A model generated the notes under the pieces. It was not told the origin of the DNA and made no database searches. It saw nothing but the letters and a program-made list of their open reading frames with translations. DNA of 64,000 bases from Aliishimia sp963678085 (GTDB lineage: Bacteria; Pseudomonadota; Alphaproteobacteria; Rhodobacterales; Rhodobacteraceae). Each line of letters begins with the position of its first letter. Positions within the stretch are counted from its first letter, which is position 1. Shown here one piece after another: positions 31,501 to 39,422 of the stretch. The position numbers were made by a program, and so were the translations under genes. The stretch is from assembly GCA_963678085.1 (NCBI GenBank), contig OY782680.1, positions 1,178,001-1,242,000 of the forward strand, written 5' to 3'.

Positions 31501-34311
31501 CGGCATATCTTCGGGGGTTGGAGCCAGGCTATCGGCGCCATTTGGTGGGATGTAGCGGGCAACCATGGCGTCATCTTGGTCAAAGATCACAAAGGCATTG
31601 TCATCCGCGCTCCATTCCGCAGTGTGACCGGCATAGTCACCCTCGGTGATGCTGAAGCTGCCATCGGCATTTTCCGTGACGCCATCATGGGGAGCGAGCC
31701 ATTCGCCCTCTTTCACCTGCGGCATATCTTCGGGGGTTGGAGCCAGGCTATCGGCGCCATTTGGTGGGATGTAGCGGGCAACCATGGCGTCATCTTGGTC
31801 AAAGATCACAAAGGCATTGTCATCCGCGCTCCATTCCGCAGTGTGACCGGCATAGTCACCCTCGGTGATGCTGAAGCTGCCATCGGCATTTTCCGTGACG
31901 CCATCATGGGGGGCCAGCCATTCGCCCTCTTTCACCTGCGGCATATCTTCGGGGGTTGGAGCCAGGCTATCGGCGCCGTTTGGTGGGATGTAGCGGGCGA
32001 CCATGGCGTCATCTTGGTCGAAGATCACAAAGGCATTGTCCTCGGCGCTCCACTCGGCTGTGTGGCCGGCATAGTCACCGTCGGTGATGCTAAAGCTGCC
32101 ATCGGCATTTTGAGTGACGCCATCATGGGGAGCCAGCCATTCGCCCGCGCTGATTTGCGGCATATCCTCAGGGGTTGGAGCCAGGCTATCGGCGCCGTTT
32201 GGTGGGATGTAGCGGGCGACCATAGCGTCATCTTGGTCGAAGATCACAAAGGCATTGTCCTCGGCGCTCCACTCGGCTGTGTGACCGGCATAGTCACCGT
32301 CGGTGATGCTAAAGCTGCCATCGGCGTTCTCAGTGACGCCATCATGGGGGGCGAGCCATTCGCCCTCGCTGATTTGCGGCATATCCTCAGGAGTTGGAGC
32401 CAGGCTATCGGCGCCATTTGGTGGGATGTAGCGGCCAACCATGGTGTCATCTTGGTCAAAGATCACAAAGGCATTGTCCTCGGCGCTCCACTCGGCTGTG
32501 TGGCCGGCATAGTCACCGTCGGTGATGGTAAAGCTGCCATCGGCATTTTGAGTGACGCCATCATGGGGGGCGAGCCATTCGCCCTCGCTGATTTGCGGCA
32601 TATCCTCAGGGGTTGGAGCCAGGCTATCGGCGCCGTTTGGTGGGATGTAGCGGGCGACCATAGCGTCATCTTGGTCGAAGATCACAAAGGCATTGTCCTC
32701 GGCGCTCCACTCGGCTGTGTGACCGGCATAGTCACCGTCGGTGATGCTAAAGCTGCCATCGGCGTTCTCAGTGACGCCATCATGGGGGGCGAGCCATTCG
32801 CCCTCGCTGATTTGCGGCATATCCTCAGGGGTTGGAGCCAGGCTATCGGCGCCATTTGGTGGGATGTAGCGGCCAACCATGGTGTCATCTTGGTCAAAGA
32901 TCACAAAGGCATTGTCCTCGGCGCTCCACTCGGCTGTGTGACCGGCATAGTCGCCGTCGGTGATGGTAAAGCTGCCATCGGCATTTTCCGTCACGCCATC
33001 ATGGGGGGCGAGCCATTCGCCCTCTTTCACCTGGGGCATATCCTCAGGGGTTGGAGCCAGGCTATCGGCGCCGTTCGGCGGATTATAGCGCGCGACCATG
33101 TCTCCATCGGGGTTGTAGATGACGAATGTGTCATATTCTACGCTCCACTCGGCGAGATGGCCTGCAAAGTCGCCCTCGGTGATGGTAAAGCTGCCATCGG
33201 CATTCTCAGTGATGCCATCGTGGGGTGCGAGCCATTCACCCTCTTTGATCCGTGGCATATCGTTCGGGGTCACATATGGCGGCGCGGTGAGCTGCCCGGC
33301 ATCTGCGCCATTTGGTGGGTTATAACGCGCCACCATGTCGCCATCGGGGTTGTAGATGACAAAGGTCTCGTATTCTGCGCTCCACTCGGCTGTGTGACCG
33401 GCATAGTCACCTGCTGTGATGGTAAAGCTGCCATCGGCGTTCTCGGTGACACCATCATGGGGCGCGAGCCATTCGCCGACTTTGACCTGAGGCATATCGT
33501 TCGGGGTCGGCGTTGGCAGGATGATCCCTTCGTTATCTATGATCGGTCTGGGGCCTGGAACCCAGTCAGGGTTGCGAATTGTGGCCTCGCCGCTAGGGTG
33601 TTCGTAAAGCGCGACGGCCTCTCCCTCGGGATTATAGACCACGAATTTGCCAAGATCCGCATCCCACTGAGCAGTGTGATTGGCGAAATCGCCGCCTTTG
33701 ATCAGATATGTGTCATTGCCCAGATCTGTGAAGTAATTGGTGGGAGACAGGTAAGGCTGATCAATCATGGGCAGGTCATTGATCGGTGTATCGCCAGGAG
33801 CTGGTGCCTTATCACACCCGCCGCCGTAATTGATGTTAATGTCGATATCGACGTCAATATCGATGTTACCGCCCCCCGTGTTTGCCCATTGGTTCGGCTG
33901 TTGGAACATCTGTCCACCGCCCTGCCAGAGCATATTGGTCATCATCCCGGAATAGGCGTTGATCAGAGGCATAAAGCATTGATTTGGAACAGGGAGCTGG
34001 ATCAGCGCGGTCAGGCTCTGGATCATGTTCTGGATCATCATGGTGATCTGAGCGAACATCTGCTGGAGCTGCGCAACTTGCCCAACACCCGGCGTATAGC
34101 AGGCTGCAGGCGCATAGGCTTGCGGCTGAACATAGGCTGGCGCTGGTGGCCCGTAGGCCTGGAGATCGCCCATCGCCGGTTGCGGCTGCGCAAAAGCAGT
34201 CGCAGGGCTGGCAAATGCTTGCTGCCATTCACTTTGAGCATTCGCATTCTGATCTGCTTGGGTATTCGGGCAGTTCGCGCCGCTATTGGCAAGTCCTGGC
34301 ATCCAGGTCAT
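28516..34311 (-). CDS. Giant modular repeat protein (1931 aa) with C-terminal calcium-loop domain
   Basis: The protein has four parts. Residues 1-75 are Gln/Ala/Pro rich with no Sec signal; 76-130 form a Met/Gln-rich amphipathic helical stretch; 149-162 hold an alternating run DIDVDIDININY. Residues about 191-1758 are about 21 repeats: 18 canonical units of 72-79 residues (residues 277-1527 and 1626-1697) and three divergent ones (191-276, 1528-1625, 1698-1758). Unit consensus includes GEWLAPxDGVTENADGSF, GDYAGHTAEWSAED and VxRYxPPNGAD. Residues 1759-1931 resemble the EF-hand module at the end of many RTX/cadherin-type exoproteins: FDLNGDGKIG, FDIDGDGDLDTIEW, DGLLVDNRDG and LDTDDDGQISGKELEGLAVW. 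The protein is acidic, with few Cys. AAGAGGTA precedes the ATG. I infer a calcium-dependent surface or type I-secreted adhesin-like protein. The repeat family is unknown to me. Confidence 0.9.
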   Translation of the reverse strand: MTWMPGLANSGANCPNTQADQNANAQSEWQQAFASPATAFAQPQPAMGDLQAYGPPAPAYVQPQAYAPAACYTPGVGQVAQLQQMFAQITMMIQNMIQSLTALIQLPVPNQCFMPLINAYSGMMTNMLWQGGGQMFQQPNQWANTGGGNIDIDVDIDININYGGGCDKAPAPGDTPINDLPMIDQPYLSPTNYFTDLGNDTYLIKGGDFANHTAQWDADLGKFVVYNPEGEAVALYEHPSGEATIRNPDWVPGPRPIIDNEGIILPTPTPNDMPQVKVGEWLAPHDGVTENADGSFTITAGDYAGHTAEWSAEYETFVIYNPDGDMVARYNPPNGADAGQLTAPPYVTPNDMPRIKEGEWLAPHDGITENADGSFTITEGDFAGHLAEWSVEYDTFVIYNPDGDMVARYNPPNGADSLAPTPEDMPQVKEGEWLAPHDGVTENADGSFTITDGDYAGHTAEWSAEDNAFVIFDQDDTMVGRYIPPNGADSLAPTPEDMPQISEGEWLAPHDGVTENADGSFSITDGDYAGHTAEWSAEDNAFVIFDQDDAMVARYIPPNGADSLAPTPEDMPQISEGEWLAPHDGVTQNADGSFTITDGDYAGHTAEWSAEDNAFVIFDQDDTMVGRYIPPNGADSLAPTPEDMPQISEGEWLAPHDGVTENADGSFSITDGDYAGHTAEWSAEDNAFVIFDQDDAMVARYIPPNGADSLAPTPEDMPQISAGEWLAPHDGVTQNADGSFSITDGDYAGHTAEWSAEDNAFVIFDQDDAMVARYIPPNGADSLAPTPEDMPQVKEGEWLAPHDGVTENADGSFSITEGDYAGHTAEWSADDNAFVIFDQDDAMVARYIPPNGADSLAPTPEDMPQVKEGEWLAPHDGVTENADGSFSITEGDYAGHTAEWSADDNAFVIFDQDDAMVARYIPPNGADSLAPTPEDMPQISAGEWLAPYDGVTRNDDGSFSINEGEYAGHTAEWSTEDNTFAIFNPDGDLVAHYDAPDGTDRLAPTLADAPQLSQGEWLAPYGGVSENADGSFTINEGDYAGHTAEWSADDGAFAILDAQGDLVGRYTPPNGADGQLAPTLRDANQVKAGEWLAPYGGVTENADGSFNINEGEYAGHTAEWSADDRAFAILDAQGELVGTYIAPHGADRLTPTLADMPKISQGEWLAPYQGITQNADGTYDINKGEYAGHTAEWSADDGAFAILDAQGELVGRYTPPNGADGQLAPTLRDANQVKAGEWLAPHDGVTQNADGSFTINEGDFAGHTAEWSADDGAFAILDAQGDLVGRYAPPNGADGQLAPTLRDANQVKAGEWLAPYGGVTENADGSFTINEGDYAGHTAEWSADDGAFAILDAQGELVGTYIAPNGADRLTPTLADMPQIKEGEWLAPYQGITQNADGTYDINKGEYAGHTAEWSADDGAFAILDAQGELVGRYTPPNGADGQLAPTLRDANQVKAGEWLAPYGGVTENADGSFNINEGEYAGHTAEWSADDGAFAILDAQGELVGTYIAPHGADRLTPTLADLPQLRPGEMALIGPQDNYTDLGDNNYLITEGTYADHTAKWDADNSQFVVYDPEGNAIGRFEPPSGRPVLYDRIVTIPRFPIRSEPIIVSEPVAPTPGDMPQIKAGEWLAPYEGVTANGDGSYNINKGDYAGHTAEWSAEDNTYAIYNPEGDLVARYNPPTGTDINMPITALPELNVPFNPMAVRGATHEGRPIIVSGPYAGHSAKWDGDIRMFVTYDPAGNAIGLQRAIPQAFMYSPIAFDLNGDGKIGTTGNSTAKERIDNNVGETVQFDIDGDGDLDTIEWMSGDGDGLLVDNRDGNVANDMDGARLYGDEGGKYENGYVKLSQLDTDDDGQISGKELEGLAVWVDDGDAVVEEGEMMSAADAGITRISTEMTLEKNERGEDLMRSDATIDGKEVMTEDVWFAKDD
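29038..33741 (-). repeat. In-frame tandem repeat array of about 219 bp, about 21 units
   Basis: The coding repeats are mostly exactly 219 bp, with some of 222 bp. The unbroken canonical run spans 29731-33483 (17 units). Neighbouring units are nearly identical in DNA: the two-unit block around 32244-32459 recurs 438 bp away around 32682-32897, and the units near 31549-31767 and 31768-31986 are almost the same. Units nearer the 3' end of the gene (about 29731-31490) form a second subfamily with GAFAILDAQG in place of NAFVIFDQDD and an apparent two- to three-unit alternation. Confidence 0.95.
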
Positions 34312-34982
34312 ATCGTTACCTCTTCACATTCTACTACGCACCTAAAGGCCGTATTCGCTTCAACAATGGATCCCATAAGGCTACGGCCCCGAGTGGGGAT
34401 AAGGGCACGTTCTCGTAGTTTTCAGTTTTTCATCCTATGGTCGCCGTGGGGGCTGACTAAGCAAGAATAGATTGTGACAGATCTATTTAATCAACGATTT
34501 AAATTTTAAGGATGGGGCGTTTTGCAGAAGAAAAATGCAATCCTGGGGATATCGCTTTTTCCGAGGAAATTGTGCATGGCATTGTTTTATATGTGTAATT
34601 ATTCTGCACTCATGCTCGCAAATCCAATCAAATTCAATTCAGATGGGCGGTTTTTACATTCATAGAATATGGTTAAGGCGTCGCCTAGTTTATGAACACT
34701 ATAAGAAATGAAGGTAGAGCTGTTCTAAATCCAAGAACAATTTATTGGGGCGTTGCGTCGCACATCACCTGGTAACCAGAATCAGATCGTCCCCAGTCGC
34801 AGCGAAATTCGAACCGGGGTATCCGGCAATATGAGCGAAACTTTCGGCCGTCCAAATTCGCTCGGGCAGTCTCTTGATTGATTTTATACTGTTTGGCTAT
34901 TGCATGGAGCGATGGGCCGCTGGCAAAGAATATCGTTCTCCAGTAGACCGATTTTGAAACGACGCAGCATAGGGAGGCGCAC
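34312..34982. other. AT-richer intergenic region between the giant gene and the flavin monooxygenase
   Basis: This 671-bp stretch is visibly richer in A and T than its surroundings, especially 34470-34740. It must contain the promoter of the giant gene (minus strand) and that of the monooxygenase (plus strand), but I find no convincing promoter hexamers or dyads. A short minus-strand frame at its right end is listed separately. The base composition suggests acquired or eroded DNA. Confidence 0.5.
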
Positions 34983-35005
34983 ATGAGCCAGGATAAGGTG
35001 ATCAT
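34742..35005 (-). pseudogene. Possible gene remnant with a helix-turn-helix-like segment
   Basis: An 87-codon frame reads into this region from 35005. Its middle, SLHAIAKQYKINQETARANL, has the pattern of a helix-turn-helix (IAKQYxINxxTAR), and its end, CRIPRFEFRCDWGRSDSGYQ, is unlike shadow coding. The only ATG lies inside the divergent monooxygenase start, and no ribosome site is seen. It could be the tail of a degraded regulator or mobile gene, or a chance frame. Confidence 0.2.
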
Positions 35006-36248
35006 CGCGGGCGGCGGGATTGGCGGGTTGGCTCTTGGGCTGACGCTGCATCAGATCGGTGTGCCTTTTGTGGTGCTGGAAGCTGCGCGCGAGATGCGCC
35101 CTTTGGGGGTTGGGATCAACATCCAGCCCAATGCCGTGCGTGAGCTGTTTGATTTGGGACTTACGGCAGAGCTTTTGGACCGGGTCGGAGTTCCCGCGCG
35201 CGAATGGGCGCTGGTCGGGTTGAATGGGAAAGATATCTATTGCGAGCCGCGCGGGCTTGATGCGGGCTATCACTGGCCGCAATATGCTGTGCATCGGGGC
35301 GAGATGCATATGTTGCTCTACAATCTGCTGCTGGAGCGCGCAGGCCCCAAAGCCATCCAACTTGGGACGCGTGTTGAGGGATATAGGCAGCGTTCTGAGG
35401 GCGGGGTCACTGTGCGTGCCCGGCGCGAAGGCGAGACCGAAGAGCTATCCGGGGCTTTGCTGATTGGCGCCGATGGGATCCATTCCGCCCTTCGTGCTCA
35501 GATGCACCCAGATCAAGGCCCGATCCATTGGGGCGGCGCGGTGATGTGGCGTGGTACGGTGCGGGCCAAACCTTTGCGCACGGCCTCCTCCTTTGTGGGA
35601 TTAGGTACTCATAAACACCGTATGGTGATCTATCCGATCTCGGGCATGGATGATGAAGGGCTGGCGCAGATCAATTGGATCGCGGAAATGACCTGGGACA
35701 ACCGCGAGGGCTGGCCGCAAGATGCCTGGTTCCAAGAGGTCGCCATTGACAGTTTTGCGCATCATTTTGAAGCGTTCCGCTATGACTGGCTTGATGTGCC
35801 CGCCATGCTGCGCAGCGCCGATTGCGCCTATATGAACCCGATGATTGACCGTGATCCGGTGACAACTTGGGTTGATGGGCCGGTCGCGCTGCTTGGCGAT
35901 GCGGCCCATGCGATGTATCCCACCGGATCAAACGGGGCGAGCCAAGCAATTATCGACGCGCGGGTCATGGGGGCGGCGTTTCTAAAGCATGGCGTGAGCG
36001 AGCAGGCGCTTGCCGCCTATAATGATGCGCTTTGTGAAAAAACCTCAGCCCTGGTGCTGCGCAATCGCTCTGCTGGCCCGTTTGGGATGCTGAATATTGT
36101 TGATGAGCGCTGCGGCGGGGTGTTTGAGGATATCGAAGAGGTGTTCCCGCTGCCCGAGCGCCTTGAATTCATGCGCAATTATAAAGAGGCGGCGGGCTTT
36201 GCCATCGAAACCCTGAACGCGGCGTCGCCGACGATTCCACCGCGCTAG
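34983..36248 (+). CDS. FAD-dependent aromatic hydroxylase (group A flavin monooxygenase)
   Basis: This 421-residue single-component monooxygenase shows VIIAGGGIGGLALGLTLHQI (FAD Rossmann, residues about 6-25), LLIGADGIHSALRAQ (about 159-173, the DG motif binding FAD and NADPH) and ALLGDAAHAMYPTGSNGASQ (about 302-321). It resembles salicylate-, 6-hydroxynicotinate- and phenazine-type hydroxylases more than 4-hydroxybenzoate hydroxylase. It converges with the ligB end one base away, so it may feed a hydroxylated aromatic into the ring-cleavage pathway. The substrate is inference only. Confidence 0.9.
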   Translation: MSQDKVIIAGGGIGGLALGLTLHQIGVPFVVLEAAREMRPLGVGINIQPNAVRELFDLGLTAELLDRVGVPAREWALVGLNGKDIYCEPRGLDAGYHWPQYAVHRGEMHMLLYNLLLERAGPKAIQLGTRVEGYRQRSEGGVTVRARREGETEELSGALLIGADGIHSALRAQMHPDQGPIHWGGAVMWRGTVRAKPLRTASSFVGLGTHKHRMVIYPISGMDDEGLAQINWIAEMTWDNREGWPQDAWFQEVAIDSFAHHFEAFRYDWLDVPAMLRSADCAYMNPMIDRDPVTTWVDGPVALLGDAAHAMYPTGSNGASQAIIDARVMGAAFLKHGVSEQALAAYNDALCEKTSALVLRNRSAGPFGMLNIVDERCGGVFEDIEEVFPLPERLEFMRNYKEAAGFAIETLNAASPTIPPR

Positions 36249-36249
36249 C

Positions 36250-37095
36250 TCAAACACATTCCAAAAGCAGCGTGCCGGCCCCAGTGTTGGAGATTGGGAT
36301 ATGGTAATTGCGCGTTAGCTCTGTGACCTTGTCGCCCAGAGCGCCGCGCATCATCATCCACATCAAGAATTCAGTGCCCTGCGCGCCCGCCTTTTCCACG
36401 AGCTCCATGCGCGTGATTTTGGTCAACTCTTCGGGGTTATCGGCGATGTTGTTGAGACAATACTCGTCAAACTCCTTATTGATAAAGCCCGCACGCGCCC
36501 CATCTAGCTGATGGCTAAGCCCGCCTGTGCCCAGCACAACCACTTTTGCATCCTCAGGGAAACTTGCGATGGCGCGGCCCAGAGCCTTGCCGAAATCGAG
36601 CGCGCGCTTTAGCGTCGGGATGGGATGCTGCACCGTATTGGCCGAGATCGGCACGGCGCGGGGCATATCGGGATTATTCGGTGCGCCAGGCCAAAAGAGC
36701 TGCATTGGCACCACAAACCCATGATCCACCGGCAGCTCTTGGCACGAGGTGATGTCAAACTCATCGGCCACCATGCTTTCGATGATATGCCAGCTTAGCT
36801 CCGGTGCGCCGGGAAAGGGCGGCAACTCGGGCAGGCCCCAGCCCTCGTCTTCATTGCGATACTCGTGTGCTGCCCCAATGGCAAAGGTGGGCATCCGGTC
36901 AAGGAAAAACCCAAGCCCGTGGTCATTATAAATATTGATCACATAGTCGGGTTTATTCGCCTTCACCCACTCATGTACTTTGGGATAGCCGTCAAAAAAC
37001 GGTTTCCAGTAGGGATCGTCATAGAGCTCGTTTTGGATTGCATTGCCCACGGCTGGGATATGCGATGTGGTTATTCCACCAAGAATTTTTGCCAT
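36250..37095 (-). CDS. ligB: Protocatechuate 4,5-dioxygenase beta chain (LigB family), copy 1
   Basis: LigB holds the non-haem Fe(II) site that opens the ring of protocatechuate (or gallate) at the 4,5 bond. The 281-residue protein shows ITTSHIPAVGNA (iron His at about 12), NIYNDHGLGFF (iron His, about 59), LGTGGLSHQLDGARAG (catalytic His, about 194) and GAQGTEFLMWMMMRGAL (iron Glu, about 240). It follows ligA by 11 nt and ends the galB-ligK-ligU-ligI-ligA-ligB operon. A second LigAB pair lies at 42.4-43.6 kb. Confidence 0.94.
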   Translation of the reverse strand: MAKILGGITTSHIPAVGNAIQNELYDDPYWKPFFDGYPKVHEWVKANKPDYVINIYNDHGLGFFLDRMPTFAIGAAHEYRNEDEGWGLPELPPFPGAPELSWHIIESMVADEFDITSCQELPVDHGFVVPMQLFWPGAPNNPDMPRAVPISANTVQHPIPTLKRALDFGKALGRAIASFPEDAKVVVLGTGGLSHQLDGARAGFINKEFDEYCLNNIADNPEELTKITRMELVEKAGAQGTEFLMWMMMRGALGDKVTELTRNYHIPISNTGAGTLLLECV

Positions 37096-37106
37096 ATGCT
37101 TTCTCC

Positions 37107-37469
37107 TTATGCCTGGCTGAGCAAGTAGGCTTTGAACTCTTCTGTCGTGCGGCCCGTTTGCAACCCGCCCACATCCTGCACGGACAATTTGAAGATGCCC
37201 GCCAGTTTTGCCAGGTAATAGATGTTCCCGCCTTCTTCGATCATGGCGAGGATATTGCTGGAGCGGATCGCCTCTTTTTGCGCTTCGCTCAGCTTATACG
37301 CCGCCATATACGCCTCTGGATCGTCCTTAAACGCATCGCGATTGTCAGCCTTGTTAAAGGAATAGCACATCTTGTTGAGGTTATAGCCCTTCATGGCTTG
37401 CTTGCCGTCAAAGATGGTCGTTCCGGGGATATCGATATGATAATCATGTCCGGGCATATCATGGGGCAT
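37107..37469 (-). CDS. ligA: Protocatechuate 4,5-dioxygenase alpha chain (LigA family), copy 1
   Basis: The small helical subunit covers the active site of LigB. The 120-residue product has DIPGTTIFDGKQAMKGYNLN, ending in the helix core MCYSFNKADNRDAFKDDPEA (about residues 35-54) and IEEGGNIYYLAKLAGI, all typical. I chose the ATG at 37469 with GAGGAG 7 nt upstream; a GTG at 37472 is possible. The start overlaps the end of ligI. Confidence 0.93.
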   Translation of the reverse strand: MPHDMPGHDYHIDIPGTTIFDGKQAMKGYNLNKMCYSFNKADNRDAFKDDPEAYMAAYKLSEAQKEAIRSSNILAMIEEGGNIYYLAKLAGIFKLSVQDVGGLQTGRTTEEFKAYLLSQA

Positions 37470-38370
37470 CACTTGTCTCCTCTTCGGGCCAGTAAAGGCG
37501 CATGGGGTTTGTCACCAAAAGCTTGTGCTGCTGAGCAGGTTCAGGCGCAATACGCGGGATGAAATCGACCAGCGCCCCATCGTCGGGCATATGGGATTTC
37601 ATATTGGGATGCGGCCAGTCGGTGCCCCAGAGCACGCGATCCTCAAAGCGCGCCACCACAGCGGCGGGGAAGGGCACCACATCGTCATAGGGCGGGCCGA
37701 CCTTGGTCAAGCGTTCTGGGCAAGTGACCTTGGACCAGATATTTTCGTTCTCCTCCATCAGACGCAGAAAACGCTGGAAATCTTGATGATGCACGGGTTT
37801 GCTCACATCGGGGCGGCCCATGTGATCTACGACAAGAGTTGTGGGCAGTTTCTTGAGGAAGGACTCAAGCTCTTCCAAGTCCTGGGCCTCGAAATAGACG
37901 ACGATATGCCAGTCAAAGGCCTTGATCTTATCGGCGATTGTCAAAAACACCTCTTGTGGGGTTGCATCCACCAGCCGCTTGACAAAGTTAAACCGCACCC
38001 CGCGCACCCCTGCCGCATGCATATCGGCAATCTCGGCTTCACTGATATCCGCGCCAACCGAGGCAATGCCCCGCGCCAGCCCATTTGAGGTACGGCAGGC
38101 ATCGACCATCGCCCGGTTATCTTTGCCATGGCAGGTGGCCTGCACAATCACATTGCGCGCAAAGCCCAAATGATCGCGCAGTGCAAAGAGCTGATCCTTG
38201 CCCGCATTGCAGGGGGTATATTTGCGCTCGGGCGCGAACGGGAATTCGGGGCTTGGGCCGAACACATGGCAATGGGCATCCACCGCACCTTTGGGCAGCT
38301 TGAAATCTGGCAGCTTAGGGCTGGGGTGAAATTCGAGCCAATCGGCGTCCATCGTTTGGATTTCACTCAT
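37459..38370 (-). CDS. ligI: 2-pyrone-4,6-dicarboxylate hydrolase
   Basis: LigI opens 2-pyrone-4,6-dicarboxylate to 4-oxalomesaconate. The 303-residue amidohydrolase-fold protein contains GAVDAHCHVFGPSPEFPFAP (about residues 28-47), IVQATCHGKDN, VRGVRFNFVKRLVD (about 123), LVVDHMGRPD and VLWGTDWPHPNMKSHMPDDG, with the active-site Asp in GTDWPHP. It is needed only when protocatechuate, not gallate, is the ring-cleavage substrate. It overlaps ligU by four bases and ligA by about 11. Confidence 0.95.
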   Translation of the reverse strand: MSEIQTMDADWLEFHPSPKLPDFKLPKGAVDAHCHVFGPSPEFPFAPERKYTPCNAGKDQLFALRDHLGFARNVIVQATCHGKDNRAMVDACRTSNGLARGIASVGADISEAEIADMHAAGVRGVRFNFVKRLVDATPQEVFLTIADKIKAFDWHIVVYFEAQDLEELESFLKKLPTTLVVDHMGRPDVSKPVHHQDFQRFLRLMEENENIWSKVTCPERLTKVGPPYDDVVPFPAAVVARFEDRVLWGTDWPHPNMKSHMPDDGALVDFIPRIAPEPAQQHKLLVTNPMRLYWPEEETSDAP

Positions 38371-39422
38371 GGGAAGACCTCTCCATCCATCAATTTGCGG
38401 GCTGTTCGCAGAATTGCTGCGCTTGCCACTGTGCCTGTTTCATCCAAGGTCGCGACAACCGTCATCTCACCTGTGGGATGCTCGATTGCGAGGTTCCGCG
38501 TTTCCCCATTTCCCCGCGCAGCAAGGTCATAGGCGGTTGAGCCCTCAAGCAAGCAGGCCGTCGCCACACTCACCGCGCCAAGCACGCCAATGGTTTTGTG
38601 GCAGCGATGCGGGATAAAGGTTCGGGTTGATATAGCCGCGCCTTCGGTTGCAGCGCTGACCATCGTCATTTTGGGAACAGATTTCTCGGCCACATCGCCA
38701 AGGTTCATCAAGGGGCCACAGGCCAAGCGAATGCTCTCCAGCTTGGCGCGCAGATCTGCATTGGTTTCCAGGTCTTCTGGGCTCTCATCCCCTATGATCC
38801 CGAGGTCATGCGCGCGCATAACAACGCAAGGCATGCCATTGTCGATCATGGTGACTTCCACCCCTTCGACGATATCCAGCACGCGGCCCGTGGGCAAAAG
38901 CGCACCGCAGCTTGATCCGGCTGTGTCTTGAAATTCAATCGGCACCGGGGCAGCTGGGTTTGGCACGCCATCAATGCGCGCATCGCCCGTGTAGCTCACC
39001 CGTTCATCCGGCGTTTGCACCTGCGCGATCGCGGTTTGGCCGGTGTTCTCCATATAGATCGTGACCGGGGTTGTACCCGCCTGCGACTGGACCAGTCCCC
39101 GCTCAAGGGCAAAGGGACCGACACCGGCAAGGATATTGCCACAGTTCTGCGCATCCGTGACTATGGCTTGATCCACGAAGACTTGCAGGAACAGATAATC
39201 CACATCGACGCCAGGGCGCTCTGAACGCGAGACAATCGCAACCTTAGAGGTCAGAGGATCAGCGCCCCCCATCCCGTCGATTTGGCGAGGATCGGGCGAT
39301 CCCATGATCCGCAAAAGCAGCGCATCACGGGCGGCAGGATCAGCGGGTAAATCTTCTTTCAGAAAATACCCGCCCTTAGAGGTGCCCCCCCGCATCCACA
39401 TGCAAGCGATGCCCTTAGACAT
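38367..39422 (-). CDS. ligU: 4-oxalomesaconate tautomerase (PrpF/GalD family)
   Basis: This isomerase shifts the double bond of 4-oxalomesaconate so that the hydratase can act. The 351-residue PrpF-fold protein begins KGIACMWMRGGTSKGGYFLK and has DGMGGADPLTSKVAIVS (about residues 49-65), DAQNCGNILAGVGPFALERG (about 90-109) and HRCHKTIGVLGAVSVATACL. It overlaps ligK by 8 bp and ligI by 4 bp, so these genes are translationally coupled. The equivalent Pseudomonas gene is galD. Confidence 0.92.
   Translation of the reverse strand: MSKGIACMWMRGGTSKGGYFLKEDLPADPAARDALLLRIMGSPDPRQIDGMGGADPLTSKVAIVSRSERPGVDVDYLFLQVFVDQAIVTDAQNCGNILAGVGPFALERGLVQSQAGTTPVTIYMENTGQTAIAQVQTPDERVSYTGDARIDGVPNPAAPVPIEFQDTAGSSCGALLPTGRVLDIVEGVEVTMIDNGMPCVVMRAHDLGIIGDESPEDLETNADLRAKLESIRLACGPLMNLGDVAEKSVPKMTMVSAATEGAAISTRTFIPHRCHKTIGVLGAVSVATACLLEGSTAYDLAARGNGETRNLAIEHPTGEMTVVATLDETGTVASAAILRTARKLMDGEVFP

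Noticed and set aside
29038..33741. Regular repeats that might suggest a CRISPR array
   Set aside because: The units are about 219 bp, contiguous, in frame and coding, with no short repeat/unique spacer alternation and no cas genes.
30964..34470. A 1168-codon open frame on the plus strand opposite the giant repeat gene
   Set aside because: The repeat length is a multiple of three, so a stop-free antisense frame in one unit stays open through all of them. The minus-strand frame has the ribosome site, the terminator and coherent domains; the plus-strand frame has none.
34812..34824. TTCGAA next to GC-rich sequence, like a tRNA T-arm
   Set aside because: No acceptor stem, D-arm or anticodon arm can be drawn around it.
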